A stretch of DNA of 64,000 nucleotides, from contig QANY01005768.1 of NCBI GenBank assembly GCA_003255025.1, positions 1,314,805 to 1,378,804 on the forward strand. The letters are read 5' to 3'. Origin of the DNA: Datisca glomerata. Its lineage: Eukaryota; Streptophyta; Magnoliopsida; Cucurbitales; Datiscaceae. The position numbers and the translations under genes are program-made. Shown here in pieces: positions 1-11,625 of this stretch (position 1 is the stretch's first letter; each line of letters opens with the position of its first letter). Under the pieces are notes generated by a model, which was not told the origin of the DNA, ran no database searches, and saw nothing but the letters and a program-made list of their open reading frames with translations.

Positions 1-3000
1 AGTTGGTTTTGGAAACCCGGTAGAGTTTGGTTTATAATTACCAGCTCTATGATGGTGACTTTGAGGGTGTTGAGCATTGTTGGGATATTCAGTAGGCAAG
101 CTTGTAGATGGGGGTGGAGTCGGTGTACACAACCACGATCCATCAGGCCGAGGAAATGGTTGGAAACTGTGATTATGAGAATTAGCCGAAAACATATCAT
201 CGGGTCTAAAAGGAGGACGCTGATTGAGGTTGTTTGGCCTCATAAAAGAGGGGTAGTGATTTGTAGCGTTGCTTACTGAATTATTGTCATTATTTCCAGG
301 AGTATTAGAATTTCCGGGAAAGAAATCGGGGGAAGTCTTACTTGTGTAGGCTACAAAATCACTACCACCAAAGAACTCATGCGGGGCCTTCTTAAATTGC
401 TTTGTTTGTGAATGTTCTGATAGGTGAGTGTAGCCAATGTTATTATTCTGTTGAATTTCACCACTTGAGGTTCTTGACATGCTTGGCTGGTTGGAGGTTT
501 TCCTTGTAGGTTTACCTTTGGGCTTGGTGTCACCAATTCCTCTAGTAATGTTAGGCCTTTGAGCTCCCAAAGAAAGGTTTTCAAGATTGAATCCAATGGG
601 ATGGGTCCTCTGACTAAGATCAAAATCAGGGTTCTGTGATATTTCTTCATTAAAAGTAGGGCTATTATTCACAAGTTGTGCTGACTCACCATTTGTGAGT
701 GGGGGTCCTCCAGCTGAAAGACTTGTCCAAAGCCACACACTCTTTGCTGCAGCAACAAGTGGTGCAGAAGCTTTTTGCGGCTGTGCAAGAAGAATATTAT
801 ATCTCCTCATTCGCAATTGATGAAGAGCGTTGGAAAAATCCCGGTCGCCAGAGATCAACAAATAATTTGCAGGAGCAGGGTTATCAACTGCCCAGAAAAG
901 CATATCAACTAGAATTTTTTTGTCACTTGCATCCTTGACACCTGTTAGGAAGTATTAATAATTAGAGGACGTTAATATATCCATATACTTCAGTTATAAC
1001 CTTTCATTCACTAAAATATACGCTAACTGAGAAAAGGAAATTATTTGCATAAATTCAAATGGCGTCCAGAAGCAAAATAGTAGTCTGAAATGCGAGAGCT
1101 AAAAAAGTATAGAAGCAAAATAATAGTCTAAAATGCGAGAGCTAAAAAAGTATAATGGTGCAATAGTGTCAGAAGTGACCCCGCTTAGTGTCATGATCGA
1201 GTTCACAGCTGACTAGCAATCAACAAGGGAATCGTGTCCACAGAATACTCCCACTCAGGGAAATGCAGTCAGCACATCTTAGGGAGTAAGTGCATGTGCA
1301 TGATTAAGCTTGACCCACATCTAGCATCGCCAGAGGGGAAGGACACAGTTTAAATCCTAAGCTAACAATTTGGAAAGAGAATCCCATAAAAAGATGGATT
1401 TGTATACTGAAAAGGAGTCTTGCATACAAACAAATTCCCATGGAGGGTTGTACACCTAATTTAACTGGGTAATATTAATGTCCTACGATGATAACAACAA
1501 ACGGACAGAGAAAAAAATGACGTCAATGAGCTTTCTGCTGAAATGTTAACAAAGGACTATGTTTACCAAATCTAAGGATACTACTGATTCCTCAAAAGAT
1601 GAACCAAATGTTGCTTGACAAGTTTAAGAAGTGCATTGGTCTTTCCAGAGTAATGTCGGCGGTGTAGTGTGCATGTATTTGAAAATGGATCCATAATACT
1701 GGGTAGGGTTGTAATTAGTTAAGTTTATGATGCTCGAGGATAGTCATTGAACAAAATCAACTCCAGTGCCAAGATCAAGGGTTTCATAATTAAATGCACA
1801 TCAACTAATCATATAGAAAAAGATACATCTGTAGGTCATAAAAAGGAAAAATACATTGAGGAATTTAATACAGTGCTTTTAGGTTCTTAGGATCGGTTGA
1901 ACTTGTGCACGGAAGCTAGAAATGGATGTTCACTTGATTATGAGTTTCTTAGCTTAATGTATCAAATATGTTTTTCATGTCATCTGTTATTACTTAGTAC
2001 TTGGATAATGAACCCATGATTTCACGAAGTAGTATTCGACTTGAGATTCCAATTTCATGTATTTCCTTCGTTTATTGATTCTTATCTCTCTACATAGACT
2101 AAAAATGTTATCTTATCGTGACCTATATGTGTGCCTTGCTTAAATGAATCCTGGACCTCAACTTCAGCCTCACCCTCAGGCTCTTTCGTGCAATCGATGC
2201 CTCAGTGAGATTAGCGCTTTATCTAACACTGATCCTTTGATAACACTGATAGAGAGAAAAAAGGTTACACAAAACAATTTCAATTGAGACAAACGGAAGC
2301 TACTTAAGCACAGTCGGATAGATCCCCCATAAAGATCTATGCACACAAAATCACCTTCAACTGTTTACAAGCATAACCAAGCAGCCAACTCTTCAACAAG
2401 CACCAAAATCCTGGGTCCTCATAGACAAAAGCACCCTTCACTCTGCACACACACGTGCACACTCACACACAAAAACTCTCTCTCGCCGATAGAGGCCTGA
2501 GAGCCTGGTAATAACCAACCAATGTCAACAAATACCATTGCCTAACTGAATCCATCGAAAAATATGCATCCCATCTACAGATTAGTAACAATTTTATTTT
2601 TCAAATTAGTCATAATAAGACAAAATAAATTGGGACTTGTGATTTCGTCGTTACCGATGAAGTAAAACATTTACTTGAAAAAACCTTATAAATAATCATT
2701 CACTTAAAAATGAAAAAGAAAGTTACCAGCCGGAACATGGTTGAGGGCGATGCCGGTGCTGGACAGAGCTTTCTGAACAGATGAGTGGATCCCATTGGTG
2801 TCGCCATAGGAAGAGATCGAAACGGGGCCACAATAGTTCATCTTAACGAGCGCTGAACTGATGTTCTGTGCGATAGAGTGAGGGTCGCATCCCTTGGGCA
2901 CCTGACAGTTCTCTATGTCCCACCACACCGACGTCTTTGCCGCTGCGTATTGCGACTCGGCCAACGCACTTTGAGCAACCGCCGATGACGTCATAAAGCT

Positions 3001-3027
3001 ACCCGTACCCCTAACGTCTCCAGCCAT
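1..3027 (-). CDS. NYN-domain (MARF1-type) putative RNase, 5' part of gene
   Basis: Two exons are visible on the minus strand: exon 1 at 2727-3027 and exon 2 from 941 past the left edge. The joint is a GT donor at 2726-2725 and an AG acceptor at 943-942, and it restores [19 protein letters not shown] in frame. The 414 visible residues begin with an Ala/Ser-rich leader, then a NYN domain (residues about 30-165) with the WWDIENC motif, the acidic [14 protein letters not shown] segment and [11 protein letters not shown] long Asn/Ser/Pro-rich linker follows. NYN domains are PIN-like metal-dependent RNase folds, and plant relatives often carry C-terminal LOTUS/OST-HTH domains, which would lie outside this window. 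The start ATG at 3025-3027 has a good context (GCC before, GG after). The frame stays open to base 1. Family placement is firm; the RNA target is unknown. Confidence 0.93.
942..2726 (-). other. Intron 1 of the NYN gene
   Basis: A 1.8-kb GT-AG intron. It contains a tandem duplication of about 47 bp near 1070-1160, where a segment with AATGCGAGAGCTAAAAAAGT occurs twice. I see no coding signal or transposon relic in it. Confidence 0.85.
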
Positions 3028-3079
3028 GGCAGCCGTCTCGCCTCACCAGATCATACTATGCTCACAGAGCCATTAACAC

Positions 3080-3111
<32 letters not shown>

Positions 3112-3122
3112 TCTCTCTCTGA
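3080..3122. repeat. (TCG)n plus (TC)n microsatellite in the NYN gene 5' leader
   Basis: About ten TCG units followed by a short TC run lie 55-95 bp upstream of the NYN start codon, probably in the 5' UTR. Read on the gene's strand it is a GA run followed by CGA repeats. Confidence 0.85.
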
Positions 3123-3319
3123 ACAATGAAATGATTACATTACCGATCTAACACTCAAGATGGGTGGCTTTGTGAAAACGCGAGGCTAGACTTAAAAAGA
3201 CTTCATAGAAAATGTCCACACTAACGAGTTGTTTGTGATTTGATTCACATTTCTCTCTTTATTTTCATAAAATTTACATAATTAAGAAAAGAAAATCATA
3301 TTTTATATTTATAATTTAA

Positions 3320-4381
3320 TCATTTATAATTTATAATTTAATCATTAAAATTTATAATTAATCATTTATAATTTAATCATTTATAACCCTCAATTTTATT
3401 TTTCCATCCAAACTTCCGTCTACCCCAAACGGCACTGTTTCATTAAAGTCCAAAAGGGTGCCCTTTTAGACTACCTCTCTTTCCTCGAAACAGTCATTTT
3501 CTCCCCCTTTTCCCCAAAAAATCGATAGAACAAAATTCTTTTCCCCTCTCTCTAGAAAGCTCGAGCCATCCCCCGCGCCATGGTCGACGTTTTGTGTAAT
3601 AACCGACCATTTTCATTCTCTTCAAACTCATAGAATGAATAAGGAAATTGTGATTGCATTTGCGTAATAACCGAACCTTTTCATTCTCTTCAAACTCAGA
3701 CAAACAAACCACGCAATCAATCCGATCCGACTGGGTTTTAGAAGAGTAAACAAAAACAGGGATAGATCCGATTACAGAAGCATCAAGCCCACGAGTTACA
3801 GCAACACCGTTAGGGGCCGCGTTATCGGAATTGACATGGAAGACGAAGTGGGAGCAACGACGAGCTTGACGGCGACGAGCTCGGAGAAGATACCATCGGG
3901 CGTATAAATGGAGGAAGACCATGAGAATAACAACGAAGAACAAGATAATCATGGCACTCATCATAAATTTTCCACTGAGAGCATATTCCTTGTAGCCACG
4001 AGGAGGAGGATCTCCATCGGTGTTGTCCATGCTAAACCAACCTTGTTGAAATTCTCGCTCCAGAGCTCACCCGCTTTTGTTCCGTGAGGGTTGCTTACTC
4101 TCCTTATTGGAATCGACATGGTCAACGTCAACCATGGCGTGGGGGATGGCTCGAGCTTTCTGGAGACAAAGGGGAGAAGGGTTATGTTCTGTTGATTTTA
4201 GGGAAAGAGGGGAGGAGATGACCGTTTTGGGCTTTAATAAAACAGTGCCATTTTGGACTTGATGGAAGGTTAATTTTGGATTGAGAAATATAGTTGTGAG
4301 TTATAAATGATTAAATTAGAAGTATGGGGGTTATAAATGATGACAACTGTAAAGATCGAGGGTGTACTTTATAATTTTTCC
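3320..4381. mobile_element. Candidate gene-capturing MULE-like element around the ATL copy
   Basis: Two inverted arms face each other: about 3431-3591 on the left and 4124-4249 on the right. They share segments such as GAAAGCTCGAGCCATCCCCC and GGCACTGTTT, and the left arm carries an extra insert of about 40 bp. Outside the arms, 4255-4381 matches the relic at 23495-23617, ending in ATAATTTTTCC. The reverse complement begins GGAAAA, close to the GGGAAAA end of the full MULE at 24431-33967. The left outer end has expanded into ATTTATAATTTAATC-like repeats, and I could not find its terminus or a 9-bp target duplication. A MULE carrying a host gene is the best reading, but not proved. Confidence 0.55.
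3494..4030 (-). pseudogene. ATL-type RING-H2 E3 ligase copy with a broken RING
   Basis: The 178-codon frame encodes an ATL-like protein: a short N-terminus, one transmembrane helix (residues about 24-44), a basic stretch (RARRRQARR), a GLD-like segment (RGLDASVIGSIPVFVY) and the first half of a RING (DRIDCVVCLSEFEENEKVRLL, then KCNHNF). ATL proteins are membrane-anchored ubiquitin ligases whose RING-H2 needs eight zinc ligands. Here only the CxxC, the next Cys and the first His are present. The rest is replaced by out-of-frame sequence, because a 68-bp unit is tandemly duplicated (copies starting at 3596 and 3664) and 68 is not a multiple of three. The downstream frame reads into the flanking inverted arm. 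It cannot form a RING, so a pseudogene or captured fragment is most likely. Confidence 0.8.
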
Positions 4382-4419
4382 AACAAAGAATTAGTTGAAA
4401 TGATATATCTTTATAGTCA

Positions 4420-4556
4420 GAGTAATTCTAGATCGATTAAACTATGAACTAAATTTTAGATAATCAAGTGATATGCTAATCATTTATAAGTTTATATTTT
4501 ATCACTCGTTAAAATAATTTGTCATACTAATATATTAATAATTGGCACATCATTTG
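4420..4556. mobile_element. MITE fragment cut by a gypsy LTR
   Basis: This stretch aligns with the left three quarters of the 182-bp element at 21290-21471; both contain GAGTAAT-CTAGAT and ATTTATAAGTTTATATTTTA. Similarity stops where the LTR at 4557 starts, so the LTR probably inserted into this MITE. Its right end is not found beyond the truncated 3' LTR. Confidence 0.6.
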
Positions 4557-4920
4557 TGAACAACCAAATCCCACCTTACACATGGTAAGATCTAGACTAA
4601 GGAGTCAATTGAGGAACAGATGAAATACAGACCGTAAAATCAACCAAGCGGTTACGAAGGGGATATTTGAAGGGAATATTCCCTGAGGATGTTTATCAAT
4701 TCCTTATTACTTGCTACATAATAGGGGGATAAATTATTATTTTCCTTATTACTTGCTACAGAATAGGGGGATAAATTATTATGTAATTATAATCTTCATG
4801 TATAAATATGAACTATTACAAGCAAACAAACTTTCGAGTTCTTATTCCCTTACTCTCTATCTCTCATTCATTGCTTTTATTATTTGTTCGTAATATATTA
4901 TTTTTTTACCGGAAAAATCT
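4557..4920 (+). repeat. 5' LTR of the Tat-like element
   Basis: The 5' boundary is TGAACA, matched at 15061. It contains a TATA-like TATAAATATG at 4801. A 42-bp unit is tandemly duplicated (CTTATTACTTGCTACA at about 4703 and 4745). The 3' boundary is approximate, because the other LTR is truncated and I see no clear primer binding site. Confidence 0.7.
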
Positions 4921-4987
4921 TTTACATTTTAGTGATTTCATTGAGGGTGAGAAGAAAAGCTCGAGAGAATCCTTCCAGAACAAAAAA

Positions 4988-6400
4988 ATGCCTAAAAACA
5001 TGTCGAATGTTACTCTCAATGAGGGAAACGAAACTGGGAATAAGAATGATCATGTTGATCAACTCACTCCACCAGTAGAGATGCTCCAGCAAAATTCTTA
5101 TGGGAATGCAGGAGATGGAGCAACGGAACACTGAGGGATTGCACATCGCATGACAGACGGTGCATGATCAGATTAATGCATTACAGCGGGAATTGGCACA
5201 AACACGCGCAGAGGTTAGTCAGCGGACTAACAATAATGAACGGGAGAACTGTTTAGAGAAAGATGGACAAGATGTCAGGTGGGTAAACCTTAAGGTCAAC
5301 AGAAACATGCAGCAGGAAGACGGGGAGATCCAATCCCAACTCCACACAAAGGAGACAACGGGAGATGCACCTTCGCCTAAAATCAGAACGGAAAAAAGGC
5401 AGTGAAAGAGATGTTGGAGAAAAAGATGATGGAGATGAGGAAGGTAGAGAGTATGGGAAAGGTTGACCTCGAGTCACTTACCTATTCTCCGTTATGTCCA
5501 GAGATTCTAGCTGCCCAATACCCAAGAAATTTGTGGCACCCAAGTTCAAATGCTGTGAAGAGAAATTTGACTCGATGGATCATCTTAGGCTGTTCAAGCA
5601 AGTGATGTCGTTGTATTAACACAAAGACGAGCTGAGGTACAGAATGTCCCCCACCAGCCTAGACAGGACTATTTTGAAATGGTATCATTCACTCATCGCT
5701 CATTCAATTAATAACTTTATTGTTATGTATTCGGTCTTCTTGAAATAGTATTTTACATATCGCTCGGTGATGGAGGATATGGAATACCTCTTGACCGTTG
5801 CCATCAAGAAAGGAGAATATCTATAGGAGTATACACATAGTTTCAAAGATGAAATGACCAAGGTAGAAAGTTGTGATGACCGAGTGGCAAGACTGGCTTT
5901 CACAATAGAGTTAGATCCAAATTCACCTATCTTTGAAGATTTATCGAAGTTGAAACTGTTATCCATGGTGGAAACATTCCAACGACCATAAACTTACATC
6001 ACGTTGGAGGATGAGAAGAGTTTGTTGAAGCTGACAAAGCAAAGGGTAGAGGAACAACGAAAAAGAAGAGGAGTGCTCCAGGTCCAGGAAGAAAAGAATA
6101 GAAAGGCCAGAAAAAGATGATGTGAAGGGAGAAAGATAACGGACCAGGATTAAGGGAAGGTATGCTGACAGGATCCATCCTCGAGACAAAGTCTATACGC
6201 CCCCTGATGAGAGAACCAAGTTATAAAGATAAAGATAAATATTGTTCTTTTCACAAGGGCTACGGGAATTATATGAAGAATTGCTTCCAGCTCAAGGATT
6301 ATATTGAGGAATTAGTAAAAGATGGTTACCTCCAACATCATGTACAGAAAGACACACAGAAATGGGAAATGGAAATGGAGGTCCAAGAAAAAGGAAAATA
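4988..6400 (+). pseudogene. gag of the Tat-like element, broken
   Basis: Gag-like reading frames on the plus strand are split by stops. The first piece starts at ATG 4988 (MPKNMSNVTLNEGNE). A coiled segment follows (ALQRELAQTRAEVSQ, about 5160). The last piece holds a zinc-knuckle-like motif, YCSFHKGYGNYMKNCFQLKDYIEELVK at 6239-6318, matching the CxFHxxxGHxTxxC pattern of Tat gag with the central GH changed to GN. Gag packages the element RNA into particles. Many in-frame stops between 5400 and 6160 mean no full protein. Confidence 0.75.
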
Positions 6401-6559
6401 GTCTCTCAGGATTGTAGATACAATATTGCACTAACTGAACAAAAGGGAACGACCAAGAAGGAGAGGAAGATGTATTGCAAGAAGCCCATGTTAGAAGGAC
6501 ATCGGGAAAAATGAAATTTTTCAAACGAAAATGGAAGTCAACCGTTGATATTTGATGAG

Positions 6560-6763
6560 ATGGACCTGGAGCATGATGAGCGCCACAACGATGCTCTAGT
6601 CATTACAATACAAGTTGGAAACTGTTTGTTGAGGAGGGTATTGATTGATGATGGAGGCATTGATAGGTTTGAACGGAACCACTAGCTATTCGGAAGGAGC
6701 CATCGTTCTTTCGGTGCATGCTATACCATTCACTTACCTATTTTTTGGAACGATGGCTCCAAA
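6560..6763 (+). pseudogene. Retroviral-type aspartic protease fragment
   Basis: The translation reads VLIDDGG near 6640 (the DSG/DTG-like active site loop, here DDG) followed by LNGTTSYSEGAIVLSVHA in another frame near 6665-6720. These match the start of gypsy protease domains. The domain stops at the nested insertion, and the protease-to-RT linker is missing. Confidence 0.6.
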
Positions 6764-8927
6764 AAATAATTTTTAATAAAAAATAATTTTTCTCATCAGA
6801 TCCATTATATATCTGTATTAAATCATAGACATACAAAGAAATGAATTATACCTTTTATAGTATATCAAGCATCCTCGCTAACATTGAAATTGAGATTTCA
6901 CGAATAACGAACTATGAGATCCATACCAAGATCTTCCGAAGCAATCCTTGAACACACTAGGACGTGTGTGGGTATGTAGAATAATTCAAGAATACTTTTC
7001 TGTCTCTAGATGTACTAAAATACATGAGATCTAGAGATTTGAAGAATGATTTTTTGAGAAAGAGCTCTGAGAGATACTTGGAGAATTCGCAAAGCCTTTG
7101 ATTGACAATTAATCATGTAGGTTGCTTCTATGAGGCCAATAGAATATATATATATATATATATTCTAGGTTAAGGCTCAATAAGTTTTAGGGTTTACATA
7201 AAATAATAATTTATTTATAAACATGCCACTACAGTGGGACCTATTGCAGTCTGCGTCACACTGCAGTGCCGTGAATTCTATAGTGCCGTGAGACACTACA
7301 GAGTCCCACACACCACTATAGTGTCGTGTGACACTATAGTGTGTTACGTGCCACTGTAGTGCCATGTGGCACTACAGTATGTGATGTCAATCCCTAATTA
7401 AAAAAATAACGATTGACATGCAGCAGTCCAACATGTCATGTAATAATTTCTTAAAATTTATTATTTATTCTAATGAGATAAATATCTAGATATCAATTAA
7501 TTCAAATTAACCTATTAGCTTACATCTCTCAACTGACTTATTTGTTAGTTCAAATTAACAGATTATTTAACTCAAATTCAAATTATTATCTCATAATAAA
7601 TTAATATTATTTAATTTTATAAATTAAATATAGGGTTTCTCTTATCAATTAATACAAAACTGATATATATAACAAGTTAAATGTAATTTTTGAAAATTGT
7701 AATAAATAATTTAATTAATTAGTTTTTAATTAATTAATTTCACATAATTATCTCATCATTATATATTTGCCCCAGAAATTTAATTCTTTTTTGTAAGCTA
7801 GTTCTTTTCTTATGTCATGAAATATTCATAGCCTATAGTGTGTAGTATAGAGGTGATTTTTGGACCATTGACCCATAATTTTTGCAAGCTAGTCATTTTC
7901 TTATGTCTTGAAACATTCACACCCTAGAATGTGTAGTATAGAGGTGGCTTGAGGACCATGAACTCATAATTCTAAGATCTAATAAATCAGATTATTAATT
8001 AAATTATTTAATTAAATATTTTTTTTATTAATTTTATTATTACTTCACTATAAATATGGAATTGCACTCTTAGTAATTATATAATATATTTACAGAATAA
8101 TCTCATGTTGTCCATTGATATAATCACTTTATGTAATTCTATCCTCCAATTATTGATTCGTAAATTAGAGCTGGTCAAAATTATCATTTTACCCTTTTAA
8201 TTACCTATCGATCCTTAAGTACTATTAATTCACTAGTGAATGGTCAATTTATAATCATATTAAAAATTTGAGATCAATAGCCATTCAGTTCCATAATTAA
8301 CACTTAAAAAAATTAATATACGATCTGTTAAGAAAACTTAGATTCCAAATCTTGTAAGATCATGTTCTCCGTAATTCATATCACTAAATCTCCAAAATAA
8401 AAGTCAGTAGTCTGTTTTACAAACAAACTTTAACGAGTGAATCAAAAGATCTGGTAAAAATGTATAGGAGCTCATGACTAATCAAGATTTAGACTGGTTT
8501 AAATATGATTATCATATTGATGTGTATTAAATCTTTATGATAAATAGTAAGTTAATAAAGATATTAATCTACATCGATCATGTCATATATAATCTAATTA
8601 TATCAAGTACATTCACTAAGATATCTATTCACATCAGCGATCTAGATCCATATCACTTGCATTCAAGATGTTTAACGAACTGTACTAGTAACCGTTCATT
8701 AAAAATTTCATACATTAATATGTTACGGACTATTTTATTCATTATCTATGATCTTAAATCTCTCGTACTAATACAAAATCATAGTCTCATTAAAGAATAA
8801 AAATTTTCAGATATTTATACAAATTCTTCACTAATAATTCAAAATGACAATTATAAGAAAAATATAATTTTATTAATTTCAAATTAAAAATGTCTTTAGA
8901 CATGCTTTGACAGCACCATGCCTAACA
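6764..8927 (-). mobile_element. LTR-like (probably Ty1/copia) insertion inside the gypsy element
   Basis: This AT-rich, non-coding block of about 2.2 kb separates gypsy protease from gypsy RT. Its right end is sharp: CCTAACA at 8921-8927, so the block starts TGTTAGG on the minus strand, directly followed by gypsy RT coding (CIDFTDLNKACP). The left end is uncertain because part of the host element was lost there. It holds a cluster of CACTAYAGTG palindromes (7220-7380) and a 91-bp tandem duplication (7793 and 7884). No reading frame is convincing, so it is best read as a solo or truncated LTR. Confidence 0.55.
7793..7970. repeat. 91-bp tandem duplication
   Basis: Two copies begin GTAAGCTAGTTCTTTTC (7793) and GCAAGCTAGTCATTTTC (7884) and share TTCTTATGTC and GTGTAGTATAGAGGTG. 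They are diverged, so the duplication is old. Confidence 0.8.
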
Positions 8928-8932
8928 CTGTA

Positions 8933-9640
8933 TTGATTTCACTGATCTTAATAAAGCCTGCCCAATGGATGATTACCCATTGTCGATGATAGATAATATG
9001 GTGGATGTGACTTCGGGACATGAACTCCTCAGCTTCATGGACTCCTTCTCAAGAATAATCAGGTGAAAATATTCCAACCTGATAAAGAAAAAACCTCATT
9101 TTATAACTGAGTGAATTATTTTCTATTATAAAGTAATGCCCTTTTGACTAAAAAATACAGGTGCAACTTCCAGAAACTGGTGAACAAAACCTTCCACGAG
9201 CAAATTGGAAAAATCACGTTGGTTTATGCAGATGATATGCTGGTCAAAAGTTGTAAATATGAAGATCATATAAGGGATCTTGATGAGGCCTTTTCGATCT
9301 TGAGAAAGTGCTTCATAAAGTTGAATCCAGAAAAGTGCACATTCGATGTAACAGCGGGAAAGTTCTTGGGACATCTAATAATGCAACGGGAAATTAAAGT
9401 CAACCCGTTCCAAGTGAAGGCAATCATGGAGATACAAAGTCTGACGGGAAAACTGGCGGCTCTTAATACATTTCTCTTAAGGTCAACGAATAAGTGCAAA
9501 CTGTTCTTCACAAATTTGAAAAAGAATTCCGTTGAAAGCTTGGACGAAGAATGCGAAGATGCTTTCAAAAGAATCAAGGAATATCCGATGATTCCCCCGT
9601 TGCTCTCAAAACCAATACCCAGTGAATAACTGCTTCTTTA
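8933..9640 (+). pseudogene. Gypsy reverse transcriptase, broken
   Basis: The frame opens with IDFTDLNKACPMDDYPLSMIDNMVD at 8934 and GHELLSFMDSFSR, breaks at stops near 9063, and resumes with KVMPF and NTGAT, then KLVNKTF. The catalytic motif reads YADD (9225-9236) where gypsy RTs usually have YVDD; the two Asp residues are kept. The thumb-connection part continues to about 9629 (GKFLGHLIMQREIKVNP). Several stops make it inactive. Confidence 0.85.
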
Positions 9641-10365
9641 CGTAGCAGTATCACAAACGGCTATTAGTGTCGTTCTAATCAGGGAAGAAGAAATGAAGCA
9701 AAAACTCATATACTTCGTGAGTAAGAGTCTAGAACATTCGAAGTAAGGTATAAAAGAATGGAGAAATTGGTGTTAGCCGTTGTAGTTGCTGCAAGGAAGC
9801 TAATGCCTTATTTCCAAGCACACAACATAAAAGTGTTAACAGACTCACCCATCAGAAGTCTGTTACACTAACCTAAAATAAGTGAGAGAATGGCAAAATG
9901 GAAAATTGAACTTGGTCAATATGAAATTCAATACAAACCAAGAACGTCTATCAAAAGGCAAGTACTAGCCGACTTTGTAACGCACTTTACCCATGATGAA
10001 AAGGAAGACAATAACAGATATCAGACTGAAAATGGAACAGATCCTAGAAGTTTTTCGTTGATGGGGTCTCAAACAATAAATGAGTCAGCACCAGGATAGT
10101 AATGCAGTCCCCATTAAGAGAAACTCTTGAACGCTCCATCTCTTTTGGGTTTAATACATCAAACAATGAAGCAGAATATAAGATCTTGATAGTGGGAATT
10201 GGTATGCAATTGGAATTTGAGGTAATAAATGTGATGATATTTTGTGATTCTATGTTAATCGTAAAACAAGTTACGGGAGAATTTACAGTAAAATATGAAA
10301 GAATGATTATTGAAAAAATAGTTGCTATGCTTATTGAAAACCTACGAGATCCATCAGATCCCTAG
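9641..10365 (+). pseudogene. RNase H and second (archaeal-type) RNase H of the gypsy element
   Basis: 9641-10010 translates in pieces as a gypsy RNase H (VAVSQTAISVVLIREE, KLIYFVSKSLEHSK, RMAKWKIELGQYEIQYKPRT). A second RNase H follows: FFVDGVSNN near 10051, NNEAEYKILIVGIGMQL near 10160, and IFCDSMLIVKQVTGEFTVKYERM near 10240. It keeps the Asp, Glu and Asp expected of its active site. A dual RNase H is typical of Tat elements. Frames are interrupted by stops. Confidence 0.8.
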
Positions 10366-10659
10366 GAATGAGAACGGACATGTAGATGCAACACCCTTAC
10401 AAAAGAAGCGTGTCACTGAAAATTCTCAAAAAGCTAAGCATCACTTTTCCGTTGTCAAACATAGCGGATGTGAAAACTGAAGAGGAATCCAGCTGGTAGG
10501 ATGACATTATCCGTTACCTAGTGAAAGGGTAATTACTTGAAAATAGACATCTGGCAAGAAAAACCCAATGGTAAAGTGCAAGATATTCTTTAGTTAGTGG
10601 AGTACTATATAAAAGGTATTTTTCAGGTCCGTATTTGAAATATCAAAAAAGAAGGAAGC

Positions 10660-11625
10660 CCTGTATGTGCTGGCTGAAATCCATGAAGGAATATGTGGGA
10701 ATCACACTGGGGGGAGATCGCTAGCCCACAAAGTATTAAATGAAGAGTATCACTGGCCTAAAATGCATCAAGATGCTAAGCAGTATGTGAGAAATTGTGA
10801 CAAATGCCAATGCCTTGCTCCCATAGAAAAAATGGCACATAGAGAACTCAACACAGTGACAAGCCAATTGTCGTTCATGCAATGGGCCCTAAACATTGTT
10901 GGCCCGCTTCCCATGGCACCCGCTCAGAAATATTTTTTGTTGGTAGCAATGGACTATTTCATAAAGTCGATTGAAGGTGAAGCATATACGAGAATTCGAG
11001 AAGAGGTTGTGAAGGGGTTCTTGTGAAAAAATATCTAATGTAGGTATGGAATCCCTGAGTACCTATCTCTGACAATGGACTTCAGTTCATAGGGAAGATA
11101 GTCAAAGCCTTCTTTGAAGACTTGAGAATTATCAACCGATTTTCTACGTCATATTACCTGCAGGGAATTGGTCAAACAGAAATATCAGATTGTATCATAC
11201 TTGAAAGTATGAAAGACGACTAGAATCAACTAAAGGGAAATGGGTGGAGGAATTGCCAGCAGTATTATGGGTGTATAGGACCACCCCCAGAGAGGCAACA
11301 TGCGAAACTCCCTTTGCTTTGGCATACGGAATGAAAGTCGTGATATCTGTTGAAATTGGAAGTTCAACTATGAAATCAAGTCTGAATAAGCATCACAATA
11401 AGAAACTCCTGAAAGAAAATCTTGATCTTCTGGAGGAACGGAGGGAAAGAACTTTAATTTAGACGGCCAATTATAATAAAAAAAGAAGAGCTTATTTTCA
11501 GAAAAAGATTCGAAGCCGGGGATTTCAAAAGGGAGATCTAGTCTTGAAGAAAATATTCCAAACGAAAGGAAAACTCTGACTAAATTAGGATGGTCATATA
11601 TAGTCAGCGACATTGGATGTAACAT
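10660..11625 (+). pseudogene. Gypsy integrase, broken
   Basis: The zinc-binding HHCC module is visible: EIHEGICGNHTGG (two His) and NCDKCQCLAP (two Cys) at about 10675-10815. The core begins with QWALNIVGPLPMAP, where the first catalytic Asp of the usual WGMDIVGP is Asn (ALNIVGP). Later blocks include IPEYLSL, the ELPAVLWVYRTTPREATCETPFALAYGMKVVISVEIG segment near 11250-11365, and a C-terminal part (FQKGDLVLKKIFQ) near 11524. Stops and frameshifts disable it. Confidence 0.8.
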
